Below, in pieces: positions 34,065-45,200 of a stretch of DNA of 64,000 nt. Position numbers and translations under genes: made by a program. This stretch comes from Ascarosepion bandense (Eukaryota; Mollusca; Cephalopoda; Sepiida; Sepiidae): the NCBI GenBank assembly GCA_037127315.1, contig JBBBDQ010000308.1:330001-394000 (forward strand). The letters run 5' to 3'. The notes under the pieces are model-generated. The model was not told the origin of the DNA. It saw nothing but the letters and a program-made list of their open reading frames with translations, and did not search any database. How positions within the stretch are numbered: position 1 is the first letter of the stretch; the number at the start of each line of letters is the position of its first letter.

Positions 34065-34167
34065 CTTGCTGATATATGTAAGCTGCGACACTTTGGCCTA
34101 GAGAAAAGGTGCCGACATATGCGGTAGGACAGGGACAGAGTCATGAGCATCTTTCAACTGCTACATT
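34065..34167 (-). CDS. DNAJC4: DNAJC4-like gene, start-codon exon (mitochondrial presequence)
   Basis: This minus-strand exon opens after a strong acceptor: a long pyrimidine run ending in TTTCAG at 34168-34173. It carries 17 nt of 5' UTR, an ATG at 34150-34148 and 28 codons, and ends at a GTAAGA donor whose first intron base is 34064. An in-frame TGA lies just upstream of the ATG, so translation starts here and at least one non-coding 5' exon must lie further upstream. The peptide is rich in Leu, Ser, Arg and Lys (start MLMTLSLSYRICRHLF) with no acidic residue, as expected of a mitochondrial targeting sequence. A second Met is at codon 3. The exon ends in phase 2 and joins the J-domain exon at 27385 through a split Arg codon. 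DNAJC4 proteins also begin with a short basic leader directly before the J domain, which fits. Confidence is high for the exon and moderate for targeting. Confidence 0.78.
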
Positions 34168-34345
34168 CTGAAAGAGACAGAAAAAGAGAGAAATTACCAG
34201 AAGCAACCACATCATTGACACATCATTTGAATAATGGTACTTTCTTTGTTTCGAAAAAAAACTTTGGCATTTGATCCTTTATTGTTAATTGACTCACAGG
34301 ACTTTTCCTTTCTTTTTTCTACTGTTTAAAAAATACAAGGCCCAT

Positions 34346-34549
34346 GAGCCACTCAAGATAGTTGGCACTTAAACCAGCCACTCAAGGAGGACGGCGACTA
34401 AATCAGCCACTCAAGGAGGATTGCGACTAAATCAGCCATTGAAGGAGGACGGCAACTAAACCAACCACTCAAGGAGGACAGCTACTAAACCAGCCACTCA
34501 AGGAGGATGGTGACTGAACCAGCCACTCAAGGATGGCGACTAAACCAAG
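34346..34549 (-). repeat. 29-bp minisatellite, short inverted arm
   Basis: About seven units of CCACTCAAGGAGGACGGCGA + CTAAATCAG, reverse complement of the array at 34889-35631. It is the left arm of a large inverted repeat. Confidence 0.85.
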
Positions 34550-34890
34550 CCTCTTGTAGTAAAAGGTGACTGAGTGCACAGAGAAAGCAACAGGTTTGTA
34601 TTATGAGGATATGGTTAATAGTTAATCAAATCAATCAAGTCCTTATGTTATTTATTCTTCTTTATATTAAAATTTATCCAATACAAGGCTCAATAGCTTT
34701 TCATGGTTACAGACCGTGATTTATCATTTGAATATAAGAATAAAGAATTCAGGGACAATTACTGTGGAAATAATTTTAGTAGATTAGCTTTTATTGATTG
34801 ATTTGATTAACTATTAACCATATCCTCATAATACAAACCTGTTGCTTTCTCTGTGTGCGCTCAGTTAGTCACCTTTTACTACAAGAGGCT
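34548..34890. repeat. Inverted-repeat core between the minisatellite arms
   Basis: Unique arms at 34548-34638 and 34794-34890 are complements (AAAGCAACAGGTTTGTATTA and its reverse) around a roughly 155-bp loop. Together with the arrays they make one palindromic structure. Confidence 0.8.
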
Positions 34891-35631
34891 GGTTTAGTCG
34901 TCGTCCTCCTTGAGTGGCTGGTTCAGTCACCATCCTCCTTGAATGGCTAGTTTAGTTGCTGTCCTCCTTGAGTGGTTGGTTTAGTTGCCGTCCTCCTTGA
35001 GTGGCTGATTTAGTCGCCATCCTCCTTGAGTGGCTGATTTAGTCGCCGTCCTCCTTGAGTGGCTGATTTAGTCGCTGTCCTCCTTGAGTGGCTGATTTGG
35101 TCGCCGTCCTCCTTGAGTGGCTGATTTAGTCGCCGTCCTCCTTGAGTGGCTGATTTAGTCGCTGTCCTCCTTGAGTGGCTGATTTGGTCGCCGTCCTCCT
35201 TGAGTAGCTGATTTAGTCGTTGTCCTCCTTGAGTGGCTGATTTAGTCGCTGTCCTCCTTGAGTGGCTGATTTAGTCGCCGTCCTCCTTGAGTGGCTGATT
35301 TAGTCGCCGTCCTCCTTGAGTGGCTGATTTAGTCGCTGTCCTCCTTGAGTGGCTGATTTGGTCGCCGTCCTCCTTGAGTGGCTGATTTAGTCGCTGTCCT
35401 CCTTGAGTGGCTGATTTAGTCGCCGTCCTCCTTGAGTGGCTGATTTGGTCGCCGTCCTCCTTGAGTAGCTGATTTAGTCGCCGTCCTCCTTGAGTGGCTG
35501 ATTTAGTCGCCGTCCTCCTTGAGTGGCTGATTTAGTCGCCGTCCTCCTTGAGTGGCTGATTTAGTCGCCGTCCTCCTTGAGTGGCTGATTTAGTCGCCGT
35601 CCTCCTTGAGTGGCTGATTTAGTCTCTGTCC
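34889..35631 (+). repeat. 29-bp minisatellite, long array
   Basis: About 25 units of GTCCTCCTTGAGTGGCTGAT + TTAGTCGCC, with mostly C/T or A/G variants (GCCG/GCTG, TTTAG/TTTGG). A 29-bp period cannot hold a reading frame and every frame meets stops. There are no spacers, so it is not a CRISPR array. The last unit decays at 35620-35631. Confidence 0.9.
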
Positions 35632-36299
35632 TTTTTTGTAAAATTAATCAGAATTGAACAATATTGATAGATCTTTTATAATTTTAGAAGTGGGTGTTTT
35701 GTTCAAAATATCGATACTGAGTAAGATTGATGCCCTACTTTTTACAGAGTTATCTAAAATTAACTGTTCCACTTATGAGAACAGGTTATTCTTTAAAAAT
35801 AAAGAACAATTTTAATTAAAGGGCAAAATTTATATAAAACAATAAAAGTGTATATCTGTAGTGACTCAGAATAAAAATAATATATATAAATTAAAATATA
35901 TGAAAAAAAAGAATTAAAATTAAATTAAGGTATTTGTGCTTTTTCTTTAAAACCCCTATACCTTCCTTTGTCTGTCTAAACTTCTCTTTCTACACTTGAG
36001 GGTTGCTTTTCTCAACTTATAAGAAAGCAACCCTCAAGTAAAAATAAGAAGAACAAAAAAACTGAAAACGGCTGAAAAATGCCAGAAGTTTCTGGGAGAA
36101 TGTAACGGATAAGAAATTAAGATCAACCTTCTTCACTTTTACAAACATTCACAGTGACATGTGAAAAATTATATTCTTAATCCTGATTGGTTAACAAACC
36201 AAGAAATTCAAAATACATCAGCGAAACAGTTTTTCTACAGCTAAAAAAAAAAATCATTTTGGGAGCCACCCCACATGACTGGATTCTCTAAAAGTCTTG
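35632..36299. other. AT-rich stretch without a gene
   Basis: An 18-bp inverted pair (CACTTGAGGGTTGCTTT near 35994 and its complement near 36022) forms a hairpin. Nothing else recognised. Confidence 0.45.
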
Positions 36300-36620
36300 T
36301 GGAAGAAACAGCCAGTACTCAACTAGAATAGAAGTTGGGTTTGACAGACCAAAAAACTACCAGGGCAAATTGGTAGGTGGTTCAAATAATAACCTGGAAG
36401 ATTCCATTCTGTTACAGGCAAGTCTATTCTGTAAGCAGTGATTGGCTGATAATTTCAGTGTGTACATTGAGCTTCATAAATATTAAGCACAATATCCACC
36501 ATTTGTGTTTGGGCCACATAGGGACATGTATTCAGTTACAACCCTGTTTTTTCTTGTCTGCCAACTGGACGCTAGTTGGAAACATCAGGAAAGCGAGTCT
36601 CACACTCTTGAATGTTCACC
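36300..36620 (+). repeat. Unclassified repeat, partner of 32941-33258
   Basis: Inverted relative to the other copy. The 105-residue frame at 36377-36694 runs through it and is not conserved in the second copy, so it is probably not a gene. Confidence 0.6.
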
Positions 36621-36719
36621 TTCCTACAGGGAGACAAAAGGAGACAGCCATGTTGAAAGGTAAGTTATTTGACTTCTACAGATTCAATATTTAAGGATGG
36701 CCTCTAACTGGTCATGGTG

Positions 36720-37140
36720 GTCAGTCAGGGTAGGCGGTTTGCTGACACACATCTAAAATATAACCAACTTCAAATCTACCCGGAGATAAGGTCAGGTCAT
36801 GCGTTGTTCTCTTTCTCCTTATCTCTTTCAACAATTACTACAACGAACAATTTCTTCAACTCTTGATACCCTTAACTCAACTTTATTATCGAACATGAAC
36901 TCTACACTTAACCTTTTAAAAATGTTTCTAATTGAACATTAACTTCTACAACTTGTGTTATTCTTTCATTTTAAATGAATTTATATTTTAACATTCAAAA
37001 TGTATATTTTATTCTTCTTACACAATTTGTAAAACTTGTAAGCTGTAGGGAGTTCGGTTAAGTCTAACACAAGGCCGAATCAAAGAAACATTAACCAGCT
37101 CCCTATGGCTACAAGAAAAGCCTACTAATTTGGGACTGAA
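36720..37140. repeat. Possible LTR-like block
   Basis: GGGAGTTCGGTTAAGTCTAA followed by CACAAGGCCGAAT resembles GGGACTTCGGTTGTGTTTGA and CACAAGGCC at 54660-54690. Both follow T-rich stretches. Low confidence; no coding part. Confidence 0.3.
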
Positions 37141-37272
37141 AAAAAAAAATCAAGGTGACTCAACACACAACTTCCATTATTTAAAAAAAAAAAAGAAATG
37201 AACACTGGAAAATAAAATAATTGTGGCCAAACAAAAAATTTGAAACAAATAGCCTTTAGATATTAGCCAGAA

Positions 37273-37319
37273 CCAATACTTACACCAGAGTCTTCGAGCC
37301 TGGTCAAAAGCATAAACTG
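37273..37319 (-). CDS. Weak candidate internal exon, unidentified
   Basis: On the minus strand a pyrimidine-rich tract ending CTTCTAG at about 37320 is followed by an open stretch reading SSELSVYAFDQARRLW when entered in phase 2. It is then followed by GTAAGTAT at about 37272. The phase would accept the split codon left by the candidate first exon at 60257, but that is 23 kb away and the link is speculative. The peptide has ordinary protein composition, unlike most AT-driven frames nearby. There is no family recognition and no second copy in the window. Confidence 0.2.
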
Positions 37320-37759
37320 AGAGCTCTGAGCTAGAAGCAAAGTGTATATATAGTGAGAATGACAGCATCTTTTGCTGTCACTCTATGTAAAAACAAGCCA
37401 TTTGTGATGCATGAAGAAGTAGTTCATAGGTCATCTACTAATGATATTTATGCCCTGCTTAGGGCTAAGAAAAACACAGTAGAGTGTCACTAACTTATTT
37501 TTAATATTGCTACTACCTCTACCATGGCCTGACTTCAAAGCTACACTACTGGACTTTCTCTAAGCTACTACTAATATCCACCTTCAAAACAAATATTTTG
37601 TTATACCGAATATTAAAGGACTCAATCTTCATTCTAAATAAAAATAAATATTTTCATATACACTTTTATTAGGCTGTTACAAAAAATAATGGTCAATTTC
37701 AGAAACATAATTTTATTTTTGAAAAATTAACTGTAGAAATGTTGTTTAAATTAGTCAAA

Positions 37760-38666
37760 ATAAGAGCCTTGGGCATCTATGCACCTCTGTTATCGATCAA
37801 TGAAATTATTTATCCTTCGTTGATAAAACGTTATTGGCAGTGATGAAAAGAAATCTTTGAAAGCTGATTCCACCTCTGGTTTTACTATTTAGAAATGTAC
37901 TTAAGTGCTTGGATGTGCGTGGTGGTTCAATGGATATCAAATCAGAACAAGAAATCGAAGAGCCACGTTCAAATTCCAGTTGAATTCATTGCATTCACTT
38001 ACGCGCAAATACCCTTGGGAAAGATATTAATCCATCTCTTCCTTCCAGTTATGGATTAAATAACAGGACAGATTGGGTTCTATAGCCTTGGCTGGCAACC
38101 AGTCTACTGCAGAAAGTAATGGCAACCTACTGCGGGATAATCTTCTGCCCAGTCAGTCATGTCTCTTTTGAGATATGATCGGCCAAGCATGTTTCACGTA
38201 TGGCACTTAACTGACTGACTTAAGTGCTTAAAAAATGATAATCAGTAGGTGAAAGATCAAAAGAATATCAAAGATGTGGTAAACTCTTGTATCCCAGGTT
38301 TGTGAGCTTTTGCAACGTCATTGCAATGTGACTGTGCATTATCTTTGAGCAGAACTGGACCACATTAATTCACAAATGCAGGTCTCATTTATTTTGCAGT
38401 CATGCATGCATTTCAGCAAGTTGATTGCAGTAAAGCTCTGCATTAATGCTCTGATTGGCTTCCAGAAAGCTGCAGTGGATAACACCAATTGCAGACCATC
38501 ATAATTTATTCCTTGTTGATAAAACATTATTGGCAGTGATGAAAGGAAATCGTTGAAAGCTGATTCCACCTCTGGATTATGCCTAAAAGTTTTAGCATTT
38601 AAAAATGTGCTTAAGTGCTTAAAAAAATGACAATCAGTGGGTGGAAGATCAGGAGAATATAGAGGA
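37760..38666 (-). pseudogene. mariner transposase remnant, interrupted by a SINE
   Basis: Minus-strand frames include LYSPDLPPTDCHFFKHL with the third catalytic Asp, then NPEVESAFNDFLSSLP and FYQQGIN, the C-terminal end of a mariner transposase. A second, out-of-order piece follows (FWKPIRALMQSFTAINLLKC). The block at 37840-37910 and 38218 onward repeats parts of 38520-38660. SINE copy 11 splits it at 37911-38217. It is rearranged and dead. Confidence 0.7.
37911..38217 (+). repeat. tRNA-derived SINE, copy 11, with target-site duplication
   Basis: Full-length forward copy flanked by exact 12-bp direct repeats ACTTAAGTGCTT at 37899-37910 and 38218-38229. It defines the ends of the family: 5' GGATGTGCG, 3' CTTAACTGACTG. 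Confidence 0.92.
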
Positions 38667-39388
38667 CTAGCAGTATAGCCCGGCATTGCTCAGGTGTAAT
38701 GAAAGCTTTAAAACTAATCCATGGTCCTGGAGCTCAGACTCTTTGGACGCTGGCACAAAAGACTGAAAAGCAATAGTTGTTTCCAGTTAAAGCGAAATCG
38801 TAGACTGAAAGAAAAATGAATGGATGTAAGTCAAATCTTGATTTCCTGGTATCAATATCAAATAAGTTTTTTTCGTTGTAAACTGACTTTTGAAGGCTAA
38901 ATAAGTCCTCTGAGTAAATGGTAACATGGCTGAGACTAAGAACTACAATTATACCTACTTTGAGCCAAACCCGAAGCAAAAACTAAAATAAAAGGGCTGA
39001 AAAAAATACAGACATACAGGCAGATAGACACACACACAAACATCTTGCCTTTTATATATAAATATTATCGATTTTCTGCACTATTGTAAGAACTGCAACC
39101 TTGAAACTTCTGAATATCATTTCTTCTGTCTTTATCTATGAGTGTATCAAATTTGATTAAAATCGGACCCCTCCTTCTATAACCCAATTTTTCGATTATC
39201 GATTTTCAATATTTATCGGGGAGTACCTCAACACAAAACCTAGCTAAGAACACTCGCAGACGCTTATAGTACAACTGTGTAAATTTTCAAGAAAATCGGT
39301 TCAGCCGTTTCAGAGTCTATAGGTAATGGACACACACAGACACAAAGTTCCATTTATAAATAAGTTTAGATTAGATTTAGATTTAGAT
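38667..39388 (+). repeat. Unclassified dispersed repeat, long form
   Basis: It runs from ACTAGCAGTATAGCCCGGCA to a (TTAGAT)n tail, inserted into the mariner remnant (the sequence GAATAT...GATGTGGTAAA is split). It includes the extra middle segment also present at 17170-17460. A short-period tail fits a non-LTR or SINE-like element. Confidence 0.7.
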
Positions 39389-40400
39389 GTGGTAAATTCT
39401 CATATCCTAAGTCTGTGAGTTTCTGTAACGCCATTCTGTAACATGTAGCAGAATTGGATCATGCTGATTCACCAATGCAGGTCTCATTTTTTGCAGGCAT
39501 GCATGCATTCCAGCAAGTTGATTGTAGTAAAGTTCTGCATTAATGCTCTGATTGGCCCCCCAGAAAGCTGTAGTGGATAAGACCAATTGCAGAGCACCAG
39601 ACAGTCAGCATAATTTTTTGCTAATTGCTTGATCAATTATGGTTATCATAAAGGATTCAATTTTCATCAAAATTGACTATTTGATTAAGAAATGAATTGT
39701 TGGTTTTACACAGAAAGAGCATCAAGCAAACTTCAATACACCTAAGTTTTTGATTTTTATTGAGATCATGATGAATCCATTTATCAAGCTTTTTCACCTT
39801 GCCAATACTCTGCAAATGATGTGAGAATGTTTCATTGCTGGCACCAAGCATCTGAGGCATTTTTTTTGCTGATGCAACTTTGGCTTCAGAAAATGTTTTG
39901 GGGACTCATTGCAATCAAGTCATTGAACTGATCATTTATGGTTATCATAAAGAATCCACTTTTTATCACAAGTGACTATTCGGTCAAGAAAGGGATCCAT
40001 GGTGTTACGCAGAAAGAGCATCAAGCACATTTCAAAATGGCTGAGGTTTTGTTTTTCATTGAGATCATGAAGAACTCATTTATCAAGCTTTTCCAACCTT
40101 ACCAACATTCTGCAAATTGTGTGAGACTGTTGCAGTGCTGACACCAAGTATCTGAGACATTTCCTTACACTTGGTGTGCGTTTTTGCTCAACAGCTGCCT
40201 GCAAAATGTTCATTGTCAAGACTATATGACCATTTTCTACCTTCTTCAACTTCAAGGCTCTAATCACCAGTACAGAATTCTGGAACCATCTTCGTACTGT
40301 CCAATCACTTATGAACCCATCTTCCCATACTCTATTGATACTGGCAGAAGTTTAGGAGACGCTGTGCCCAAGTTTGAATGTAAGAAAAGTAAATGAAGAT
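39389..40400 (-). pseudogene. mariner transposase, two tandem partial copies
   Basis: The minus strand carries the region between the HTH and the catalytic core twice. One piece (39860-39657) reads MPQMLGASNETFSHHLQSIG then KVKKLDKWIHHDLNKNQK. A second (about 40267-39900) reads RYLVSALQQSHTICRMLVRL and EKLDKWVLHDLNEKQ. The piece at 39390-39600 adds the ALQLVLSTTAFWG segment. The duplication and the order of pieces show local rearrangement. Confidence 0.7.
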
Positions 40401-41119
40401 TATATTTTGTTCATAATTAAAGGCTTCTATGCTTCAAGAATATTTCTGTCTGAAAATAACTTAAAAATTATTAAAGAGCACACATTAATTATTATGTATA
40501 CCAAAATTCAACTCATATATATGTAAATACAATGTTAAAATGGCTTTGCAAAATATAACACTTCGAGCGGCCATTATTATGACCTAATATTACAGTTCCA
40601 TTTATTTTAAAATTTTCGATAAAATAATCACTAAAAATATCTACAATTCTATAACCACATATCCATTTTATTCTTTATTTAAGATCAATAATCATTATCC
40701 CCCCCACCACTGTTTGTGCATTTGCTTAAAAAAACAAATAAATAAATAAATAACCCTTTCACCCAATAAAAAATGTTTACAAACATTTTTAAAATTCAGA
40801 AAATTTAAAAAAATGCTAATATTAAACCTGGCACTTGTAAATAACAACTAAATCCATTAACTCTGTAAAAATATCAGAGATAGATTTGTAGTTGCCTTGA
40901 TACTATCAACAGAAATCCAGTTCTGAAGTTATAAAAAAAGTCAATGTTTTTTGGTTCTAAAAAATAATGTGTTCTAATGAATGCTACAAAAATTATTCCC
41001 CCACCAAAATTTTTCCATATTTTTTACAAGTCGACCATTCTATTTAAATAGTGCCAAAATATTTATCAAGTTGCACATTTAAATGAAAAAAATCTTTTTC
41101 TTCCTGCTACTTGCCATGA
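40401..41119. other. AT-rich non-coding stretch
   Basis: An AAAT microsatellite lies at 40735-40753. No gene. Confidence 0.5.
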
Positions 41120-41330
41120 TATACAGGGTGGGTCTGAAAAAGAGGGACAGAAGTAAAGACTCATATCTTCTGAAGAAATTATTGTTTCATTTTCTTTTTC
41201 AAGTAAGTTACATAGCATACCTGTAGGTTTTATCTGATATCAAGATGGACCACTACAAGCAGTTTTCAGTTGAAGAGAGAACAAAGATTGTGGAACTGTA
41301 TTTTGTAAATTTGAAATATTATATCTAACA
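41120..41330 (+). pseudogene. DNA transposon 5' end with transposase start
   Basis: An ACAGGGTGGGTCTGAAAAAG end is followed by a start codon at 41245 reading MDHYKQFSVEERTKIVELYF and then a stop. This is the N-terminal HTH start of a mariner-like transposase. A similar ACAGGGTGT end lies at 4671. The rest is missing. Confidence 0.55.
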
Positions 41331-41424
41331 TACACACATTTACTTACAAGTAAAACAAAATTCATCCTTAATATTCGTTAAAGGTATAGCTGAAAGCAGT
41401 CAAAATAACAAAATCTTTGGATAA

Positions 41425-41930
41425 TCTAAACTTATTTATAAATAGAACTTTGTCTGTGTGTGTGTCCGTTACCTATAGACTCCGAAACGGCGGAACCGAT
41501 TTTCTTGAAAATTTACTATAAGCATCTGCGAGTGTTCTTAGCTAGGTTTTGTGTTGAGGTACCCCCGATAAATATCGAAAATCGATAACTGAAAAAAATC
41601 GGGTTATAGAAGGAGTGGTGTGATTTTAATCAAGTTTGATACACTCATAGACAAAGACATAAGAAACAACATTCAGAAGTTTCAAGATTGCAGTTCTTAC
41701 AATAGTGCAAAAAATTGATAATATATATATATATATATATATATAAAGGCAAGATGTTTGTGTGTGTGTCTGTTTATCTGTCTGTATGTCCTTTATACAA
41801 ATCCACAATTTTTATCCGATTCTCACCAAACTTCACACAAATATTCTTTAGGCTGAGTCTGAGCTCCAGAACCATGGATTAGTTTTAAAGCTTTCATTAC
41901 ACCCGAGCAACACCGGGCTATACTGCTAGT
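41425..41930 (-). repeat. Unclassified dispersed repeat, short form
   Basis: Minus-oriented, ending ACACCGGGCTATACTGCTAG. It lacks the 200-bp middle segment. An internal (TA)n tract lies at 41721-41745. Confidence 0.65.
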
Positions 41931-42036
41931 TCTTATATAATTTGAGTTCTGAAAAGAAAAAAATCATCAGAACACATAAAAAATTATATAAAAAACTTAA
42001 TGATAATACTTTTTTCAATGAAACCTGCATTATATA

Positions 42037-42690
42037 CAGTACTGGGCAAAAGTATTAGGACAAGAATTATTTTATCTTTTATGACGCATCAAAATAAAGT
42101 TTAAAAGCACCCCTGTCCTAACACTTTTGCATACTACTGGTAGTGTGCAAAAGTATTGGGACAGATGGGATTTTCCGAAAAACCTCACTGAAATTCAAAT
42201 AGAGGGGGAAAAGCCAAGTAAATTACTAATAAATATTGATTATTTAAAACTAGGTGTAAAAGAAATGTATTAAAAAGAAGTTATATTTAATTTTTCTCAT
42301 TTTCTATTAAACAAGTTATTTTAAACTACTCATTATTCTATTATCCTTGGATATGACTGACTTTTTTCTTATTTCCCCCTCTCGAATTGATAAATCTAAT
42401 GTAACTTTGCAAGACACACTTTGGGAACAAATACAAGCTGCTTGGTAGGAGATACCATTAGATACATTGACGAATCTTGTGATGTCAATGCCTGAGAATG
42501 AAGACTGTGATCAAAGCAAAAGGCTATTATACTAAATATTAAATTTATTTTATAACAAGTATTTTTTTCTTGTTAAAGCATTTGTTGAGTAAATCAAATA
42601 AAATTACTTTAATTAAATTGTTTATTTTCTGTCAACATGCCTCATAAAAGATAAGATAGTTCTTGTCCTAATACTCTTGCACAGTACTGT
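42037..42690 (+). mobile_element. Tc1-like element, internally deleted
   Basis: The 654-bp unit has inverted ends of about 50 bp (CAGTACTGGGCAAAAGTATT left, complement AATACTCTTGCACAGTACTG right) flanked by TA. An inner copy of the end motif (ACTTTTGCATACTACTGG) lies at 42121. The plus strand at 42405-42540 still reads TLWEQIQAAW and PLDTLTNLVMSMPENE, the C-terminal end of Tc1 transposase. It is non-autonomous. Confidence 0.75.
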
Positions 42691-42707
42691 TTTTATATAT
42701 ATATATG

Positions 42708-42900
42708 AAATGATTTGTTTCAACATTATTTTTGATTGATACTCGTATTTAAGTAGATATCCTGTTTATAATCAAACAGTATTATATATTTATTTCTGCT
42801 GGCCTGATTATTTATGATAAATTTTTGTTACAAAAATGTGTGTCATTTGTCAGGATTCAAACCTGCGATCCCTATTCACATAGAGACCATTGTGTTGTTT
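42708..42900 (+). repeat. Single copy of the 141-bp repeat with tRNA-like end
   Basis: Homologous to one unit plus the tRNA-Leu-like segment of the structure at 51444-52440 (GAACATTATTTTTGATCGAT-like and CAGGATTCAAACCTGCGATC). It is not arrayed here. Confidence 0.65.
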
Positions 42901-44384
42901 ATATATTTATACTAGCGGAACCCATGGAATTTCTACGGAAGAATAGTTATGATTTCCTGGAATAATTTTACTTTGTCATCCTACAAATGATAGTAACGTC
43001 TTCAAACATAAAGGTATTTGAAATAATAAAATAACGATAACACAGAGTGCAATTTTATTAAAATATCTATAAAAGTAATATCCATAGAAACTACTTTACT
43101 GTGAGAAATTTTGAAAGAGAAAATATTTTTTATTACTGAAAAATCATGGCTCCTGTGTCCACTGGAAACATTTTTATCAAGATTTTTAAAAAATAATAAC
43201 TTCAAAAATAATTTCCTTCATTTGTGAATGAGTACTTATAGTTTCATTAAAATCTGACAATTATTTGATTTTTGCAAGAATTTTCAAATTAATGTGCTTG
43301 TCAACGAAAAAAAGTGTGTGATGCAATCATTATGTTTCCACTGTAAAACAGTTGTAACGTTTCTTTAGCCGCTAACTCAAATCAAAATAAAACTTTCTAA
43401 CAAAATTTCAAAAATGTTAGAAGAGATTAAAAAATTTAAAAAAATAATTGAAGTTACTTTAAATGTTCCTGTGTCCATTGTAAACAGACAAGACCAACTG
43501 AGTAATGGCCAAAGGTGTAGAGGCCAGAAATTTTGTTATTAGGTCGCGGGATACAACAAACCTACCTATTTTTACTATATTGCACACTGCACAGTACACA
43601 CATACACAATTACTGCTACAACCACCAGCTGAAGCTGCTACTGATATGGTAATGCTCTAGGCTCTCTCCTCCTACTCTCTCACTCTTTACTACCCTTCCG
43701 TTTGGCAAAGGTGAGCGAAAGACTGAGGAGAGTAAAAAGAGGGGAAGGAAAAGCTCGTGTAGAGTGTGGTGTAATGGACAGAGGAACTAAGTAACTAACT
43801 AACTAAGGAAGGAACAAGCAGAATTATAATATACTCAATAATGTTTCATAATTTTCGACTTTCCAAACACTTTTAGCCACTTCACTAGCCATTTTCAAGG
43901 ATGTTATTTTTTGTCCTTGTGTTTGATTGTAAAGTAATTTCTATTTGTGTCTTTGAAAAGGAAAGTTCTTTAAAACTATCACATGAAGTGTGCAGTTGGG
44001 CATTGCGTGAGCATCTGTCTATTCTTTAAAAAAACTTTAAAATCTCTATTTTTATTGTTAAATAATGTAAAGTTGATGGTAGGAGAAAATTGTTTGAATG
44101 CCTCTCATATAGCGATGTACCTTTGGTATTGGGATTTAAATAGTATTTTTCTTTTTTCACCCAAAATGTTTCTCAGGAGTTCTTGTAAAATATGGGTTAA
44201 TAAATGTTTTTTTATTGCACTATAGGTGGCATGATATATCAATCCTGTCGCGCTCATGGAGAGAGAGACAATAGCAAGGCAGCATCGACTCATTTCGTTC
44301 TCTTTACTACCAGTTATTAAACTTTACTACCAGTTATAAAAGCTCTTGCCACATATTTGCTCTTTAACATTATTATCTTATCTA
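42901..44384. other. Unclassified repeats, no gene
   Basis: The segment 43160-43310 is the inverse of 45880-46020, and 43985-44130 is related to 57710-57850. A GA/CT-rich stretch at 43670-43760 has partly self-complementary blocks. No family-bearing frame. Confidence 0.45.
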
Positions 44385-45200
44385 GGTACCTCCACTCATT
44401 TTCAATACCTAGCATTTTAATTGAATTTTTAAAAACAAAAAAAAATTTTCTTGAAACTTTTATTTTAGTTTTAATTGAAAGTTAAATTATTTAAATTTAT
44501 TATTTCCAATAACTAAAATACTCTGGTGTATTTCAAACATACATTATATTGAAATATTGAGATTGGTTTTTCAAATTTTTGGTCATTTTTGTGCAATTGA
44601 CACATTTGTAAAACAAAATTTAATTCTCGCTTTGAAAGATCTTACAAAAATAAAATATACATCTGTGACACATTGTTTTTGAAAAATTAACAAATTTAAA
44701 GTTAAATTAGTCTGATTTACACAAGTATTACTTATTTGTAACATGAAATGTAAAATAAAACTATTTCTTAATCATGTGTGTTGATCTTTTTGACCTTTCC
44801 CCATATATTTGACATGTGATAACAACCAGACAGATGTGAGATAAGCGTAAGGAGACCAGAATTGATGAAATGGTTTTTTCTATAAGGGGAAGAAACTGTG
44901 AAACACATGACCTTTTAATGTACACACAGAAATTACAATACAAAAAAAAAACTCCAAATACAAAAAAAATTATTTTAAAAATACGAAGGCATGATTTGTA
45001 TTACACTTCTCAATTTTCAATAAGTAAATATAGTCTTCACTTAATAACTAGATAAACTAATGCTAATAAATCTTTGAAGTATTTTTAAAATATTTTTGAA
45101 ACATTATAAATTATTGTAATTAAAAAAAATGAAAACAATACTTTTAAAATTTCATTATTAATTGAAAAATTCTTTACTTTGCTTCAGACTATAATGTCCT
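44385..45200 (+). repeat. Duplicated AT-rich block, copy A
   Basis: From ACCTCCACTCATTTTCAATA onward this block is homologous to 48147-48603 and 49387-49770. There are no coding frames beyond chance. Confidence 0.65.

Noticed and set aside
34889..35631. CRISPR-like 29-bp repeats
   Set aside because: Units are directly adjacent with no spacers, vary by transitions, and lie in eukaryotic DNA. It is a minisatellite.
36377..36694. 105-residue plus-strand open frame
   Set aside because: It runs through an unclassified repeat whose other copy does not keep the frame.
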